A DNA stretch of 64,000 nt from Knufia peltigerae (Eukaryota > Ascomycota > Eurotiomycetes > Chaetothyriales > Trichomeriaceae): the NCBI GenBank assembly GCA_030247855.1, contig JAPDRN010000022.1, positions 1 to 64,000 on the forward strand. The letters are read 5' to 3'. How positions within the stretch are numbered: position 1 is the first letter of the stretch; every line of letters starts with the position of its first letter. This document shows, piece by piece, positions 33,149 to 45,038 of the stretch. Made by a program: the position numbers and the translations under genes. The notes beneath the pieces were generated by a model. The model worked only from the letters and a program-made list of their open reading frames with translations. It made no database searches and was not told the DNA's origin.

Positions 33149-34307
33149 ATGGCCGACAGCGTTGTGTCCCAAGGGTTTTCTCTCCTGGGTTGGACCTTTC
33201 TCCCTGCTGTACGTGAACAGCATGTGGCTTTGTTGTTGATCATTGAGTAAATGGCTAATCATAACAAATACATAGTATGCCGCAGCCTTTCTGCAGTCCC
33301 TCTATTACAGGCTGACGATTAGTGCTGGGCGACGACATCCTCAGCCGGGGGAGCCTCTATTCGCCTACCACAATCGTCGAATTCGTGTATTCGTCTTGTC
33401 CCTCTACCTCATTTATACCCTTGCGCAGGCTCTCTACGATGTCAACCTCGCCGGTGACTTCTACACGATTCTCGGGGTCACACCCTGGTCGACCGATCGG
33501 GAGGTCAAGAGCCGGTTTCGAAAGCTTGCTTCGCGGTATCATCCAGATAAACTACATGAAAACGGGCAGGTGTTTCCAGGAGCCGACGCTGTGTTCGTGC
33601 ACCTCAAGTTAGCCCATGACACCATCCTCGACCCAGCCAAACGCTTCGCATATGATCGCTTCGGTCCTATCATTGTTCAGGTCAATCAACCAGGGCTGAG
33701 GAATATTCGAGACTATGTCTACGCGGGGCTGCGTTCAAAAGCACCAGAATATCTGTCCAACGCCGCTGTGCTCATATTATTGAACTACATCTGGTTGCCG
33801 AAATGGGGACAATTCTGGAGGTATTTTGCCATTGCCTGTATGGCCTTCCTCGAACTATACTTCCTGACTCATACCTGGAACCCTCCAAGACTTGTCAACC
33901 TCTGGGCCAATACGGCATACGCGCTTATGCCCCAACTGTTACCACCACACCTTCTCCCTTTCCAAATTCTAGCACTGGCAAGAAGGATGTCCATGTCTCT
34001 CAATATATTCATTTCGCAACTGGCTCCTCCAACGGCACGGAACCCCGGATTAAAGGATCAGCAGATGCATCAGCAGGTTGCACATCTGGCACAAACAGCG
34101 AACAGACTGGATGCGGAGTCAGGGAACCTCCTTCAATTAGGGCTGAGTCCTTTCAAGGGTGATGCTGAGAAGTCTGAGATCCTCAGGACCGGAATGAAAG
34201 AGTCTCTGCTCCTGTCTGCGCTGAGAAATAACCCCGAAGTACGGGATGCCGTGCAGAGTGTACTAGATAGACGCAGACATAGCCCCATAGTACAGGAAGC
34301 AGAATAA
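33149..34307 (+). CDS. Membrane-anchored J-domain (DnaJ-like) co-chaperone
   Basis: Exons 33149-33208 and 33276-34307 (67-nt intron) encode 363 residues. The 20-codon first exon gives MADSVVSQGFSLLGWTFLPA. A first TM segment (about 57-75) leads directly into a J domain (about 82-137) with the HPD motif at 109-111 (SRYHPDK). Hydrophobic stretches follow at about 165-210 (LILLNYIWLP and the next helix). The C-terminal third is polar and helical. The order TM, J domain, more TM resembles ER-membrane J-proteins that recruit Hsp70 (Kar2 or Ssa); the topology is not settled from sequence. No closer name is justified. Confidence 0.86.
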
Positions 34308-34807
34308 CGAGAAGACTCTGGGAACGGGCCAGGATACATCTGGCTCAAGGACCACGATCTTGTCTCGCTAATCTCACAACTAATTCCCTGCTTTCTGGTT
34401 TTCAGCTGTGCTATTCATGACAAAGATGAAGACCCCATCAGATGACAGCTGATACATGAGGATCTTCCACCACTCATCTGCAAGAGCCGAGCACGACCTG
34501 TCACTGTTGAACAAAGAATTATATGTCAGAGGCCGTTTCACCGACCTCATAGGTGAAAAGGCTGGGCCAATGATTGCCGGGTCGCATATGTAGACGTCCG
34601 TGACCCTTGGCGAGTTCGGCAAATGATGAACGGTGACAGCGAATTGTTTCCGCAACTCCATCCAGATCCATCACGGCCGCAGTCCATCCACTCTACTTTA
34701 CTCCATATCGAACTCTACAACGCGCTCCTCGGCTTCGACCTTCACCCTGCGAAACTCGTCCTCTGCCTATCGATGGTCTTGTGTGACTCTCTCGACATGT
34801 CCACGAC
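34308..34807. other. Intergenic region
   Basis: 500 bp between tandem genes. Short ORFs only, no recognisable element. CTC-rich stretches lie upstream of the next ATG. Confidence 0.5.
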
Positions 34808-37764
34808 ATGGCCACTCCCTTTAACTCGACTTCCTCCCGCTTCAAGACCTTTTGTCATACCAACGATGACATGCCTTCCACGCCGAGCACTGACACGCGC
34901 TCTGGCCACATTCCCGACGCCATTGACACCATTATGAGTTCGACCAATGAAAATCACACCTTGACATCTGATATGAAATTGCAATGTTGTTGTGGGCGCC
35001 CAGAATGCGCCTACTTGGAAAACAACAACACTCTTCTCGGCGGCATTGAGAGAGACCTCGAGACCGCTGCAAGACTAGGTCAGGTACGTGCACTCGTCCG
35101 GTGACTCTCGGATCTCGGCCAGAATGGCTTCGAGTGAAGTGGTGTAGGAGCTTGGATCTCTCGCAATTTTATGGTGCAACGAGCAAACAGATTATTTGTG
35201 CCCATCAAACCAGAGATCCACGTTACTAGGATATCTTTTCAGGGTTCACCACGCTTGCTCTCTCGTTTGAGAATTTTCTGGTATCGACATCATGCCATAA
35301 GATGGAGATAGATCAACTCATGGCCGCCTCAGCCACGGCCTCACGAGAGAAACGGCAGACCGGTAGTGGGCTAACATTTGCGCTGCAGGCTCTCCTCAAC
35401 CGCCATGAATCCTACGTTACCGAGTCCCAACTTGAGCACGAAAGACTTACAAACTATGTCAATCAACTGGAGACGGAGCGCAACTCGCTGCAAGCCGCCA
35501 ACCAGAAGATCGTGGAAGAGAACAGAGAACTGCTCAATCAATTAGAGTCTGCCAATACCTCACTGAAAGAAAGCGATGAACATGTCAAGAGTCTTGAGAC
35601 TTTGCTACGCGACTGTGAAGATGAGGTTAGAAAGCTGAACGGTCTCAGCCGACGGACCGAAGAGTTGGAGCTCAAGATGCTGGATCTGGAGAGGGAACGC
35701 ATCACGCTGTCGGAAAAGGTTGAAGAGTCTGAAGAAGAGACTCGAAGCACTATTCAACGATGGAAAGAGAGCATGCTCAAAGTCCGACAACTCGAGTATG
35801 AAGTCCAAAGGATCGAATGGGAAGCCAAGCAAGATCGGCATCGACATGAAGAAACCATAGCGAGGCTTGAAAGAGAGAGGGCTCTGGAACGTGAATTGGG
35901 CGGAGCGGAAGGCAGACTGAAAGGTGCTGCGGCGCTGCAAGGTTTGAAGGGCAATGGAGCGGCGAAGAATAATGTTGTCAGCCACTTCGTGCGTGACATT
36001 CTCCAGGACAATGCAAACCTCCAAGCCGGAATCGCCGAGCTTCGAGAGTTACTGCAAAACTCCAATGAGGAAGTACAAAATCTACGCGAACAGATAATGC
36101 ACCATCAGCCTATCGATTACGACCATATGCTGGAAGACTCGCCGCAGTCGAGACCTTTGAGCGAGCAGATATCCTGGTCCGAATCCTCGCCCAAACAAGT
36201 CCAACAAGAGGTACACGTACACCATCATTACCACGCGAAGCTTGCCGCTAGACGAGACCGTACCCCCACAGTCCGAAGGACTACGCGCAAACGACCCATG
36301 TTCGGACTCAGCACTCTTCCTGCGACTCCAGAATCATCTGCGCCTAACACACCTCTCTCGGGACCCAGCCGACATGTCTCAAGTCCCATCTTACCACTCG
36401 CACTTCACCACCCTCAACCAAGGTACAATCGCTGGTCCGTACAGTCAGCTGCTACGGGGTCGTCGATGCTGTCTAGTTTCCCAAGCTCACCAAGGTCGTA
36501 TTACGAGCCGAGCAGTTCGATATTCGATCGAATCGAAGCAGGTGAGGATTCGTCGAGGCCAACGAGTCCAGAATCCGCCGCTGGCTTTTCCGAGCCCAGG
36601 TATAAAAGCTTCCAGTCCAGACTGGAGGACACAATTCCACAGTCTCCCGACGAAGAAGCTCTTCTTGACGACGAAGCACCGCACCGCAATGTCTCATTAC
36701 ATATGCATAAGCTGCAAGGCCTGCCGCCAGAAGAAGAAGTGGCGGAAACAACAGCGGAAGAAGACGAAGATGGAGAAGTCCGGGGTTCATCTCAGGACCT
36801 GACACCTAAACCTTCTCAGATTCTCGTCACAACTGACAGTGATAAATCCGATGATGATCCAGGGCCGTCGGAGTTTCGAATAGAAGCTGATGAGCCGGAT
36901 GGTACGACGGTATCAACGCCTAAGGTGTTAGATATCCGGCTTGAGGAGCCCAGTTTCACGTCCTCAGCAGATACAACCAAGAGAAACTCGAGAGAAATCA
37001 CGCCGACGCAGCAAGAGCCAGAATTTGATGATTTCGCAGGTCACATGCCGACGAACCACCACCGGCGCACGAATTCTCACGAATCCCTCGTCTCCATCTC
37101 CGGAATGGACATACACATTGCGAAACGCCCTACCACCGCCACGTCACACTCCTCAAGCTTCCTCAAAGGCAACCGAGCATACTTTGCTCTCTCCCCTTCG
37201 GCGGCACGCATGTTGCCAGCTGCGCAACCCTCGACCACCGTGACGGAATTCACAGCGCTAAGTTCCCCGAGGTCCGTCAGTTCAAACAACATCCCCTCGG
37301 CCGACGATGCGTACCCGAGTCAGAGCATCGAAGCACTGAGTGGTCTCGCTGGCCTTCCCAAGGTCTCTGCTGCTCCGGTGGAACAACCGTCCAGCCGTGG
37401 TTTCGGCCGATTGGTCGGTGGTTGGGTGAGAGGGAAATGGGGAATGACACCTATGAAATCAACCTCTGATTTGGAAGCTTCGAATTCAAGTCCGGGTGCG
37501 AATTTGAACCAAAACACCACCTCGGCCTCTTCCCCAGCCGCTACTGCTTCTCCTTCTACGTCTGCAGCAACTGAAGAGGCGTCACCATCCTCACAAGCGC
37601 CCTCAGCGTCTCCTCTATTCCCGGGAGGAAGACCTCCAGGAATCAACCAGAAAGGAATGATACCTGGATTCAGATCAGTACGAAGGGCTGCCAACACCGG
37701 TGTTCAATTCAGGATGGTGGACGAAGATGGTCTGAAGGAAAGTTTGGCAGAATACCTGAGTTGA
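34808..37764 (+). CDS. Long coiled-coil protein, NIMA-interacting TINA-like
   Basis: Exons 34808-35083 and 35389-37764 give 883 residues. The junction LGQ|ALLNRHESYV restores a block I recall from filamentous-fungal TINA-type proteins, after a cysteine cluster (LQCCCGRPECAYLENN). The intron is long for this window (305 nt) but has GTACGT, GCTAACA and GCTGCAG. Coiled coil runs from about 110 to 330, ending in VVSHFVRDILQDNANLQAGI. The rest is a Ser/Pro-rich disordered tail. TINA interacts with the mitotic kinase NIMA at the spindle poles in Aspergillus; that role here is inferred from family resemblance. An alternative start at 35302 inside the intron keeps frame and would give 820 residues without the Cys cluster. 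Confidence 0.72.
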
Positions 37765-37925
37765 TGACTTCAGTCTGTACAAACCACTCGAATCACGAAC
37801 AACGCCATGTCGACTATTACACCTGTACACCTGTACACCCCCGCTAACGCCTCCTATCTCGCGCACTACGCACCCTGTTCATATGTCCTCACGTACGAGC
37901 CACGATTCTGCTCAAAATACCTACC

Positions 37926-37948
37926 TACCCACCTACCTTGGGTGGGTA
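37926..37948 (+). terminator. Perfect 8-bp hairpin in the 3' flank of the coiled-coil gene
   Basis: TACCCACC (37926-37933) and GGTGGGTA (37941-37948) pair around a 7-nt loop, followed by an AAAATAAT stretch, about 160 bp after the stop codon. It might influence 3' end formation, though fungi do not use bacterial-type terminators. The role is a guess. Confidence 0.25.
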
Positions 37949-38110
37949 AAATAATCTACGGCTGACGACTTACGGTTATAATAACAAATAATTTTCTCCT
38001 ACTACAAGTACGGATTCTGTCCAGCTACGGTCATAAATACAGTCCACGTCACAGTCATTTCATTTGTCGTGACGTTCTAGAGAGTGCTACGCTAGCCAAC
38101 TCCTCGCCAA

Positions 38111-38139
38111 TAAAAAAATAAAGAGAGAAAGAGAGAGAA
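38111..38139. repeat. A/GA-rich purine tract
   Basis: A almost pure-purine run, mostly A early then AGAGAG, in the convergent spacer. A simple low-complexity repeat. Confidence 0.6.
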
Positions 38140-38658
38140 CTCTCATCACATTCAGACCAATTTCAATGAAGTCTTTGAAAGTCTATGCATAACTACTTAG
38201 GTATCTATGCTTCAGAACTTTTGGGGATGGCATACAGCGGACATGCCCCTACCCTACATGGTGTATGTGGTGTTTTTGGACATGACAATAACACCCCCCT
38301 TCTGGCCTCGACGGCACACAGCCTATGCCAGAAGCACTGAAACAGGACAGACCGACCACCTCTACGACGTTTTTTCCTTCTCCTGTTTTTCCAAACTTTG
38401 AGCGTTCATGTGTATACATGTACATATGTGTTACGAGCCCATACTACAACACACGTACACACCCACATGGAAGTCACATGTGCGTGTCTCTGTCTAGAAT
38501 TAGTATGCTGGATCTCCCATAGTGATGAAACTACTGTAATACAGACTAATAGAAACCCTATGTTGATACCAAAAATTTTCATTCTTTCTCTTCCTGGTGT
38601 CTATCCAGTCGGGCCAACTTTTCGAACGACATGGTAGAATGCATCCGTTGCACCGTTC

Positions 38659-40861
38659 TCAGTAATTCTCTTCATGCTTGGTCCCAACTATGGATCCCGG
38701 TGGCGACGTCGATGCTGGACCGGTGGTGCTCTTCTCGCTCACGCTGGCACTGTCGAGCTTGTGTGGATGCGACTTCTTTGCACGAGAACGCTCGAAGACG
38801 GATTTGAGATTGAGTAACCAACAGCACCTCCTCGCCGTGGCACTCTGACCTTGATACTTGGCCCGTCGCGGTGCAGGAGTGGTAACCAAAGGAGCCGCCT
38901 TGGGGGCCCCGAAAGGGCGTGTTGCCAGGAACGTCTCCGCGTGCCACTTGTAGTGATGGCCAAGGTCAGTCTTGTCCGCACCTCTCCAACCACAAGACGC
39001 CACCGCGCAGGTGGTCGCTTCGGGCAGCAATGCCGGGTCCTGAGGCCGATAGTAGCACAGCTTGCACTCGACCCCAATACGCTCGGACAACCAGTCGTTG
39101 ATCGTGGAATCGTCGTAGGTGTCAAAGATGCGCTCTGAAGGTGTGCTTAATCTGTCATCGGTTGGGCTCGGCACATCCCACAAGCCGATCGCCAGTCGAC
39201 CGTCGCCGTACTTGAGGACCAATTCTCCTGTTTGAACATCAATCTTCACACCAAAGTCTTTGACTTTGTCTATCTTTTCACCAGTAGCAGGGTCGAGAAT
39301 GAACCACCGGCGATCCCATACCTGGTAAGCAGCATACTCCGACGGGTCAACAGTCATAGGTGGACATCCTTCCAATGCTGAAATGTTCGTCACCGCAACA
39401 CAAGTTGTCGGTGATGTGTGAGGGCTCGTGGTGTCGACAAAGAATGATCTGACGAAGTTCGCAAACCGTTCCACATCTCCATGGGTAGACATTGCTCCCA
39501 GACTGACTCGAATGATGCCCGTCGATTTAGCACCAATAACGTCGATTCCGTCCCCACAACGGGCACCTTCCTCGTAGTTTCGCCGGAGCTCCCAATGCTT
39601 CAGCGTTAGCATTGATGCAATGCCACCTGGATTACAAACTCCGCCTGTACGAAGCTGAAAGCCCGAGGCAATGGCCAAAGTCTCAAAGTGACTTTTCCAA
39701 ACAATGGTCCCATCGGCCTTCTTGATGTTGAATGCAATGATAGGCCCCTGCGTCTGAGTATCTCCGTAGGTAGCACCCTCATCTTTGTGCATAATGACCA
39801 CAGGTTCGCCGTTTGCATGCCTTAGATGGCTTAGCTCATCGAACAACCATTTCGAGAGACAGGCTGCGTGGTTTGATATGGTAGCCGCAGAACCGAACAG
39901 CTGGTTTTGCGCCTGGATAGCATGCCTGAGGGCGACAATGTTGTGGAATGGGACTGTGCCATCCTCAAGAAAGTCATGTATGTTTGTCCCTTTGAACATG
40001 TGAAAGGCTCCTCCAATCACGGTGACCATATCGACCGTGCCTCCGGCAAAATATTTCCTTCGACTAAGGGCATCCCGTGCTGATTTTTTGACGATTAGGG
40101 CGCCAAGATCTGGATATCCAAATATCTTGTAGAAAGACATGGAGATGAAATCAGGGGCTTGCTCGGAGTCCGTAAGGTCAAGGCGGCCAGTCGTGAGATA
40201 GGACGCAGCATCTAGTAGCACAAAGTTCAACTGATCGGAGCCGCTGTGCGGTGAGCGAATCCGTTGAGGCCATTCCAACGGAGGTCGATACCCCGTCATG
40301 TTGGACTGCGCTGGATAGGCAAACAGTCTGAGCCCTGCCGAAGGCGAAGGCGTGCGTTGGGAAATCCACTCTTCGATTTCTGTGTCGGATGTAAAGCATC
40401 GTGAACCCTTTGTGGCAACCTCCCGCACCCCCACAAGACTATTATGACAATCTTTATGGAATCCGTACCAAAAGCCTTGGTCTCTGAAGCAATCGGAAAC
40501 CACTTTGATTGCACCAGTGGCATTGGCAGTAAATACCACGTCAAATTCTTCTGGACATGCGTGGAAATAGTCAAGCACAGCAAGTCGTGCATCTTCGACC
40601 CGTTCAGTGGCAAGCCATGATGCAGGACTTTCCGAGTGAGGATTCCCGTACAAGTTTGAAGTCAGGTCGCGGTGGTATGCGTCTATGAATGACTTGGCAT
40701 ACAAAGTTGTGCCAGCATGGTCGAGGTAAGTGGTGGCTGTAACAATTCAGTACAGGTTCAATTGAAAGTGAAGTGAGTGGTATACTCAAGAGAGATGGAT
40801 ATTCTCGGTGTCGTAGCCTCTCAATATGTCCGTTGTATGTGCGGTTTGAGGCTGCCATCAT
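38659..40861 (-). CDS. hxB: Molybdenum cofactor sulfurase-like protein with a zinc-finger C-terminus
   Basis: Exons 40786-40861 and 38659-40736 (49-nt intron) encode 717 residues. The N-terminal class V aminotransferase fold shows TTTYLDHAGTTLY (27-38), DHAG, and the PLP lysine Lys229 in SFYKIFGYPDLG; LRTGGVCNPGG (387-397) carries the conserved substrate cysteine. This is the cysteine desulfurase half of MoCo sulfurase (HxB/MOCOS), which sulfurates xanthine dehydrogenase and aldehyde oxidase cofactor. After it comes a MOSC_N-like barrel (ISALEGCPPMTVDPSEY, WDRRWFILD). The MOSC domain proper is absent. In its place is Cys602-x4-Cys607-x12-His620-x3-His624, a C2H2 pattern, then a basic tail. 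The symbol is given for the family, not proven activity. Confidence 0.83.
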
Positions 40862-42547
40862 CCTTGTTGGGAGTGAAGAATAGTAGTAACGGCAAATCCA
40901 GGCAACAAACTGGAAAGGTAGGAGCTGAAGGGTAGCTGGATTGCTCACCAGGAGGTCTATTCTGAAGCAGAGAATGGCATTAGAGGTTGGGAACGGCACG
41001 GAAGTTATACCGATACATTTCTCAAACGTGACCACCAACGTACTCCCCTGGATTCACGCGTATCGAGGCTAGCAAGAACGTGGATGAATTTATCGGAGAC
41101 TCAGATTGCCAGAGTAGCCATACGGAAGGCACGAAAGGTGCCAAAGAGCGCAATCCCGAATTGAAGGCTCCTGGGACCTTGGTGATGGACCTGGTAACGT
41201 TATTTCGGACGTCTTCGCAACCGCCTTTTCGGGGAGGACACAATGGATGTTCGTTTAGGCTGCCAGGAGCTAGTTGCATGGTCGCATATCTGAAGCATCT
41301 CTGAACGACTTTCTTCGCCCCAGTCAGGGCTGTGTCCGCCGTTGACGAATCATCCCTCGGTCGGACATCTCATCTCTCATCTCATTTGCCATTCACGAAG
41401 CGATAGCTTCTCCCTAGAGGCCGTGGCGAGGCATTTTTCTGGAGTAAGGTTGCTGGCCTAACATGGATTGACCCTTGTGAAGCCGTTTAGAATGAAGCGT
41501 GGAGTTTCACGTCGCTGTTCTCCTGATAGCAATTGCAGATTCGGCTGTTGTTAGTGCAGGCTCATGAGGACCGAGTGAGTCCTTCAGCCAGACCTTCTGC
41601 AGCGCTGTCCAGATTCTCCATCCCTCAAATTGGATGGACTTCTTTTGAAACGCCTTCCTAATTCACTCACGAATCTCGCGAGCCTTTGTTGTCAGGTCTT
41701 TCGGGGCAGATCCATGACTAGAGCTGCTGCCGGTCATTCTCCTTGACCATGGCGATTGGTTGAAACTTTGGCGATCTTTCGCTTCCAAACCCTACGAGAT
41801 ACTGGCTTCGCTGCGGCTTACCCGCGTCTAGGTTGTACAGCTGCAGCGCATCGAGTGGTACTGCGACGAGGGTTTACTGGTGCTTACGGTGTGTGTCTCG
41901 GCGTGCGTTCCTGTCCAGGAATGGCTTTGCCATGCTAAGCGACGTGGATTTGTGCAATTGTCGATTGCTTGAAAGTATCAGCATCACCTCTTCTGTCGTC
42001 TGGCCATCACGGAACGAGCTCGCCGAATGGACTTGGCATGGTTGTTTTGGCCTGAGAGCCGCAATAGCCGGTAAGCACTGTCTTCTGACAAGGAACTGCG
42101 GCTAGAGCCTCGCCACGAATCTTGAGATCTAAGTCTCGCTCGTATTGTCAGAGTTCAAGCGCACATTGGAAGACTCTTTTTTGGCATAGGGTTCAGGAGT
42201 GTATAGAGTAATCTTGAAGCAATTGTACTTTGAAAGAGGAAAGTGTTGCCTTCCAATAACAGATGCTTGTTCCCTTGTTCCCACATAGCCTTTGCTTACG
42301 CCCAAAAATCAGCCAAACAACTCGTGAGCAGGGATTCAAGCACATTGTAAATGAATTCGTCATGAAAAAACAAGAACGAGTCTAAAGTAAAACACTGTCG
42401 CTCCGTGTATCATTTGGTTACTACTGAGTGCTCACAGGCGAACCTTTCTGTTGGAAACCATCGTTGTATATCAGTATATCGGAACGAGTCTTTGGAGCTA
42501 GCTTTCCAATGTCTATCACCTTTCCAGGGCTAGGCCTCCTGCTGGTA
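40862..42547. other. Intergenic region between the sulfurase and phosphatidylserine synthase genes
   Basis: 1,686 bp with no supportable gene. It should hold the sulfurase promoter and the phosphatidylserine synthase 3' flank (both genes on the minus strand). Several 60-90-codon ORFs show no domain. A CATCTC-type simple repeat is near 41370-41390. Confidence 0.5.
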
Positions 42548-43585
42548 TCAGGGCTTTGGCACATGAATTGTTTTGCTTATCTGCAAGCTGCCCAAAATGA
42601 ACCACATTGCTGCAATTGGATGAAATTCCAAGGCCGTTCCCGTGAATAATGTACCCAAAGGTATCGAGTTATGGATCAGACCCATCCAAGTAAATGTTGC
42701 GAGGATGCTTGAACCAGTCAAGCAGGCAAAGGGTATTGGAGTGCCTATATATTGTTAGCGAGAGCGAGAGTAAGCGCGAGGACAAGTCCAATGTGTGCTC
42801 ACCTTCGAAGTACTTCGATTTGCCCGTCTTATCTTTGGGCAGCATGGCAACCGTCACATTGAAGCGTGCAAGGCGAGTTAACCCACCTGAGATGGTCAGT
42901 AATTCCCTCGATTAACATTGGAGGCACATACAGAGAACGTAATATGAGAGGAAAAAAGTGTCGACCGTAGTTCGAAAGCCGACGGCGAAGCCAACAGCAG
43001 CAGGCGCTACACCGAACGAGACCTTTCGTAGTCAGTACTAGAGTGTGCCCCTCATGGATCGACATGCGTACCAGGTCTGCCAAAGAATCCAGTTCTTGAC
43101 CCATCAATGAAGACTTCTTTCTCCATCGCGCAACTTTGCCATCAAAAAAGTCGAAGAACAGCCCGAAGGGCATGAAGAAGAACGCGAACCACAAGTTCGT
43201 CAGGTCTTGAGGATCGGAGAGACAGTACCGCATCGAAGACAGGACAGACATGACTAGAGGGACAATTTGTTAGGTATGTATCTGAGTAGAAAGAGACAGC
43301 GCCCTACATCCACAGAAACCTAACATCACGTCAATGAGGGACATCACAGCATCCATTGTTAGAGCTCACCGTTCATTTCGGTGATCAGATCGGCCAAATG
43401 CAACGCCCTAAGCAATCAGCACTTGCGTACACTTACACCCAGGCCTGGATAGATGTGTACCTGATCATACTGAAATGTCCAGTGTCTTGAGCCAACAACA
43501 TGGCCTGTTTCTCCTGTGCGTTGTTCTGTGGCTTGACCTCGGTTTCCTCTTGGCCAGCAGTGGTTGTACCAGCTCTTCGAGACAT
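42548..43585 (-). CDS. cho1: CDP-diacylglycerol-serine O-phosphatidyltransferase (phosphatidylserine synthase)
   Basis: Seven exons: 43461-43585, 43370-43407, 43308-43319, 43072-43253, 42932-43022, 42803-42886, 42548-42744, giving 242 residues with no frame break. The CDP-alcohol phosphotransferase signature D-G-x2-A-R-x8-G-x3-D-x3-D is present in full ([10 protein letters not shown] then GQELDSLAD). Conserved blocks include [38 protein letters not shown] and the final SKTIHVPKP. Multiple TM helices span the ER membrane. It makes phosphatidylserine from CDP-DAG and serine. Exon 3 is only 12 nt, encoding the FCG part of NGFCGF; dropping it would break that conserved block. Introns are 45-58 nt. 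Length is close to the yeast enzyme (276). Confidence 0.9.
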
Positions 43586-44079
43586 GCTGGGCTGTAGACA
43601 AAGGTAGACTAGGAGGATGAAATCGTGAAGATCCTGGGGAGAAGTGTCAAGAGGTCCAGGCAAGCTATGCAAGGCAGGTAAACAGCGTAGACTAGTTTTG
43701 ATGATCGACTTTTTGGAGAGAAACAAGGCGCAGCCACAAACGCAGTGGGAAATGTGTCGTCATTCTGCAGTCCCGCGATTTCGCAGCGCAGCCTTGCACT
43801 CACATCAACAAGGGCAAGTCTGCCGGAAGCATCACGTGATATTCATTTGGCACAGTGCAAAAAAAGTCATGGACTGAAGATGTAAACATTTGTATCAGCA
43901 ATACCTTGAACACCCTCCTTTCGAGTCTAGATAGGCCAGGTATGGGTAATCTGGTGCAGTAGACGTCGCACATCGCCGACCTCATTGTAATAGCCATACT
44001 TTTGCCATGGGTATTGTCCCCAACGCCGAAACCATGCTAGGAAAAACGTCCAATAGTAAGAAACACCATCGACCAAGGT
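43586..44079. other. Intergenic region cho1 / gar1
   Basis: 494 bp between tandem minus-strand genes, holding the cho1 promoter and the gar1 3' UTR. No motif stands out. Confidence 0.5.
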
Positions 44080-44976
44080 TTAGAAACGGCCACGGCCTCT
44101 GGGGGCACCTCTTCCGCCACCGCGACCACCGAAGGAGCCTCCTCGAGGCCCTCCTCTGGGTGCTCCTCGTCCGCCGAAGCCTCCTCTTCCTCGCGGTGCT
44201 CCGCGCCCTCTAGGAGCGCCTCGCCCGCCAAAACCAAAGCCTCCTCTCGCTGCTCCTCGTCCGGCACCTGCTGGCTTCTTCACTTTTGCGGCTCCTGTAA
44301 TATGGTAAGAAAGATCAGGTCAACTTTTGAAGAAGCACGACATACCTGGCGGGGGCTTGGGCTTCGGTAGGAATCTGCGTTCGAGTTCAGTGTTTCGCTC
44401 TGTCAGACCATATCGCAGGAACTCACTTCTCCAGAGGCAAGAGCTTGTCACCTCCAATGTAGAATTTGTCTCCCGTCTTGAAAGATGCAGCTTGAATTCC
44501 TTCTTGTGGTTTGATCGTGAAATAGACCTGGTTGATCGGTCCCAGAATTTCATCCACCTTTCCTATCGAAGTCTTCTCTCATCAATAAGGGAATCCTTAT
44601 CGCCATGATATAAGCGTACCTTGTTTTCGAGATAGATGGGGGCGTTGAAGTAGGGAATTTTTGGGTTGACGGATTCGCAAACCATTTCACCCTCGGAAGC
44701 GTGGAGGAATTTGCCCATTTCTGCAGACCATCAGCCATGAAATCACCAAGTTGTAAGAATACTTACCAAAGACCTGGGCGGGCGGCCCAAAGCTCTGTTG
44801 CTGGTAACCACCTCGTCCTGTGCAATCACCACGTCAGCCTCAGATTTCGGCGCAGGGAAATTTCCTGTGCGCGGAGACGAGATAAAATTACCTCCGCCTC
44901 TTCCTCCAAACGATCCTCTTCCTCTATCACCACCTCGGAACCCACCACGACCTCGCGAATCGCCTCGGAACGACAT
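44080..44976 (-). CDS. gar1: H/ACA snoRNP subunit Gar1
   Basis: Six exons (44892-44976, 44767-44817, 44620-44720, 44427-44557, 44346-44374, 44080-44294) give 203 residues. RGG-rich arms flank the conserved core: N-terminal [20 protein letters not shown], then core blocks [67 protein letters not shown] and [11 protein letters not shown]. Gar1 binds the Cbf5-Nop10-Nhp2 particle that pseudouridylates rRNA and snRNA in the nucleolus. It is unusually intron-dense, with five introns in 0.9 kb. Its start codon is only 62 bp from the upstream ATG of the divergent ThrRS gene. Confidence 0.93.
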
Positions 44977-45038
44977 TGTTGCTGTGGAAAGGGCGACGTT
45001 GTGCTGGTGTAGATGATCCTGGGGAAAAATAAATTTCT

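Larger units (their letters stand above)
37765..38658. other. Convergent intergenic region with simple repeats
   Basis: 894 bp between convergent 3' ends. It contains the hairpin at 37926-37948, a purine-rich GA tract at 38111-38139, and repeated ACACCTGT (about 37820-37836). No gene. Confidence 0.6.
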
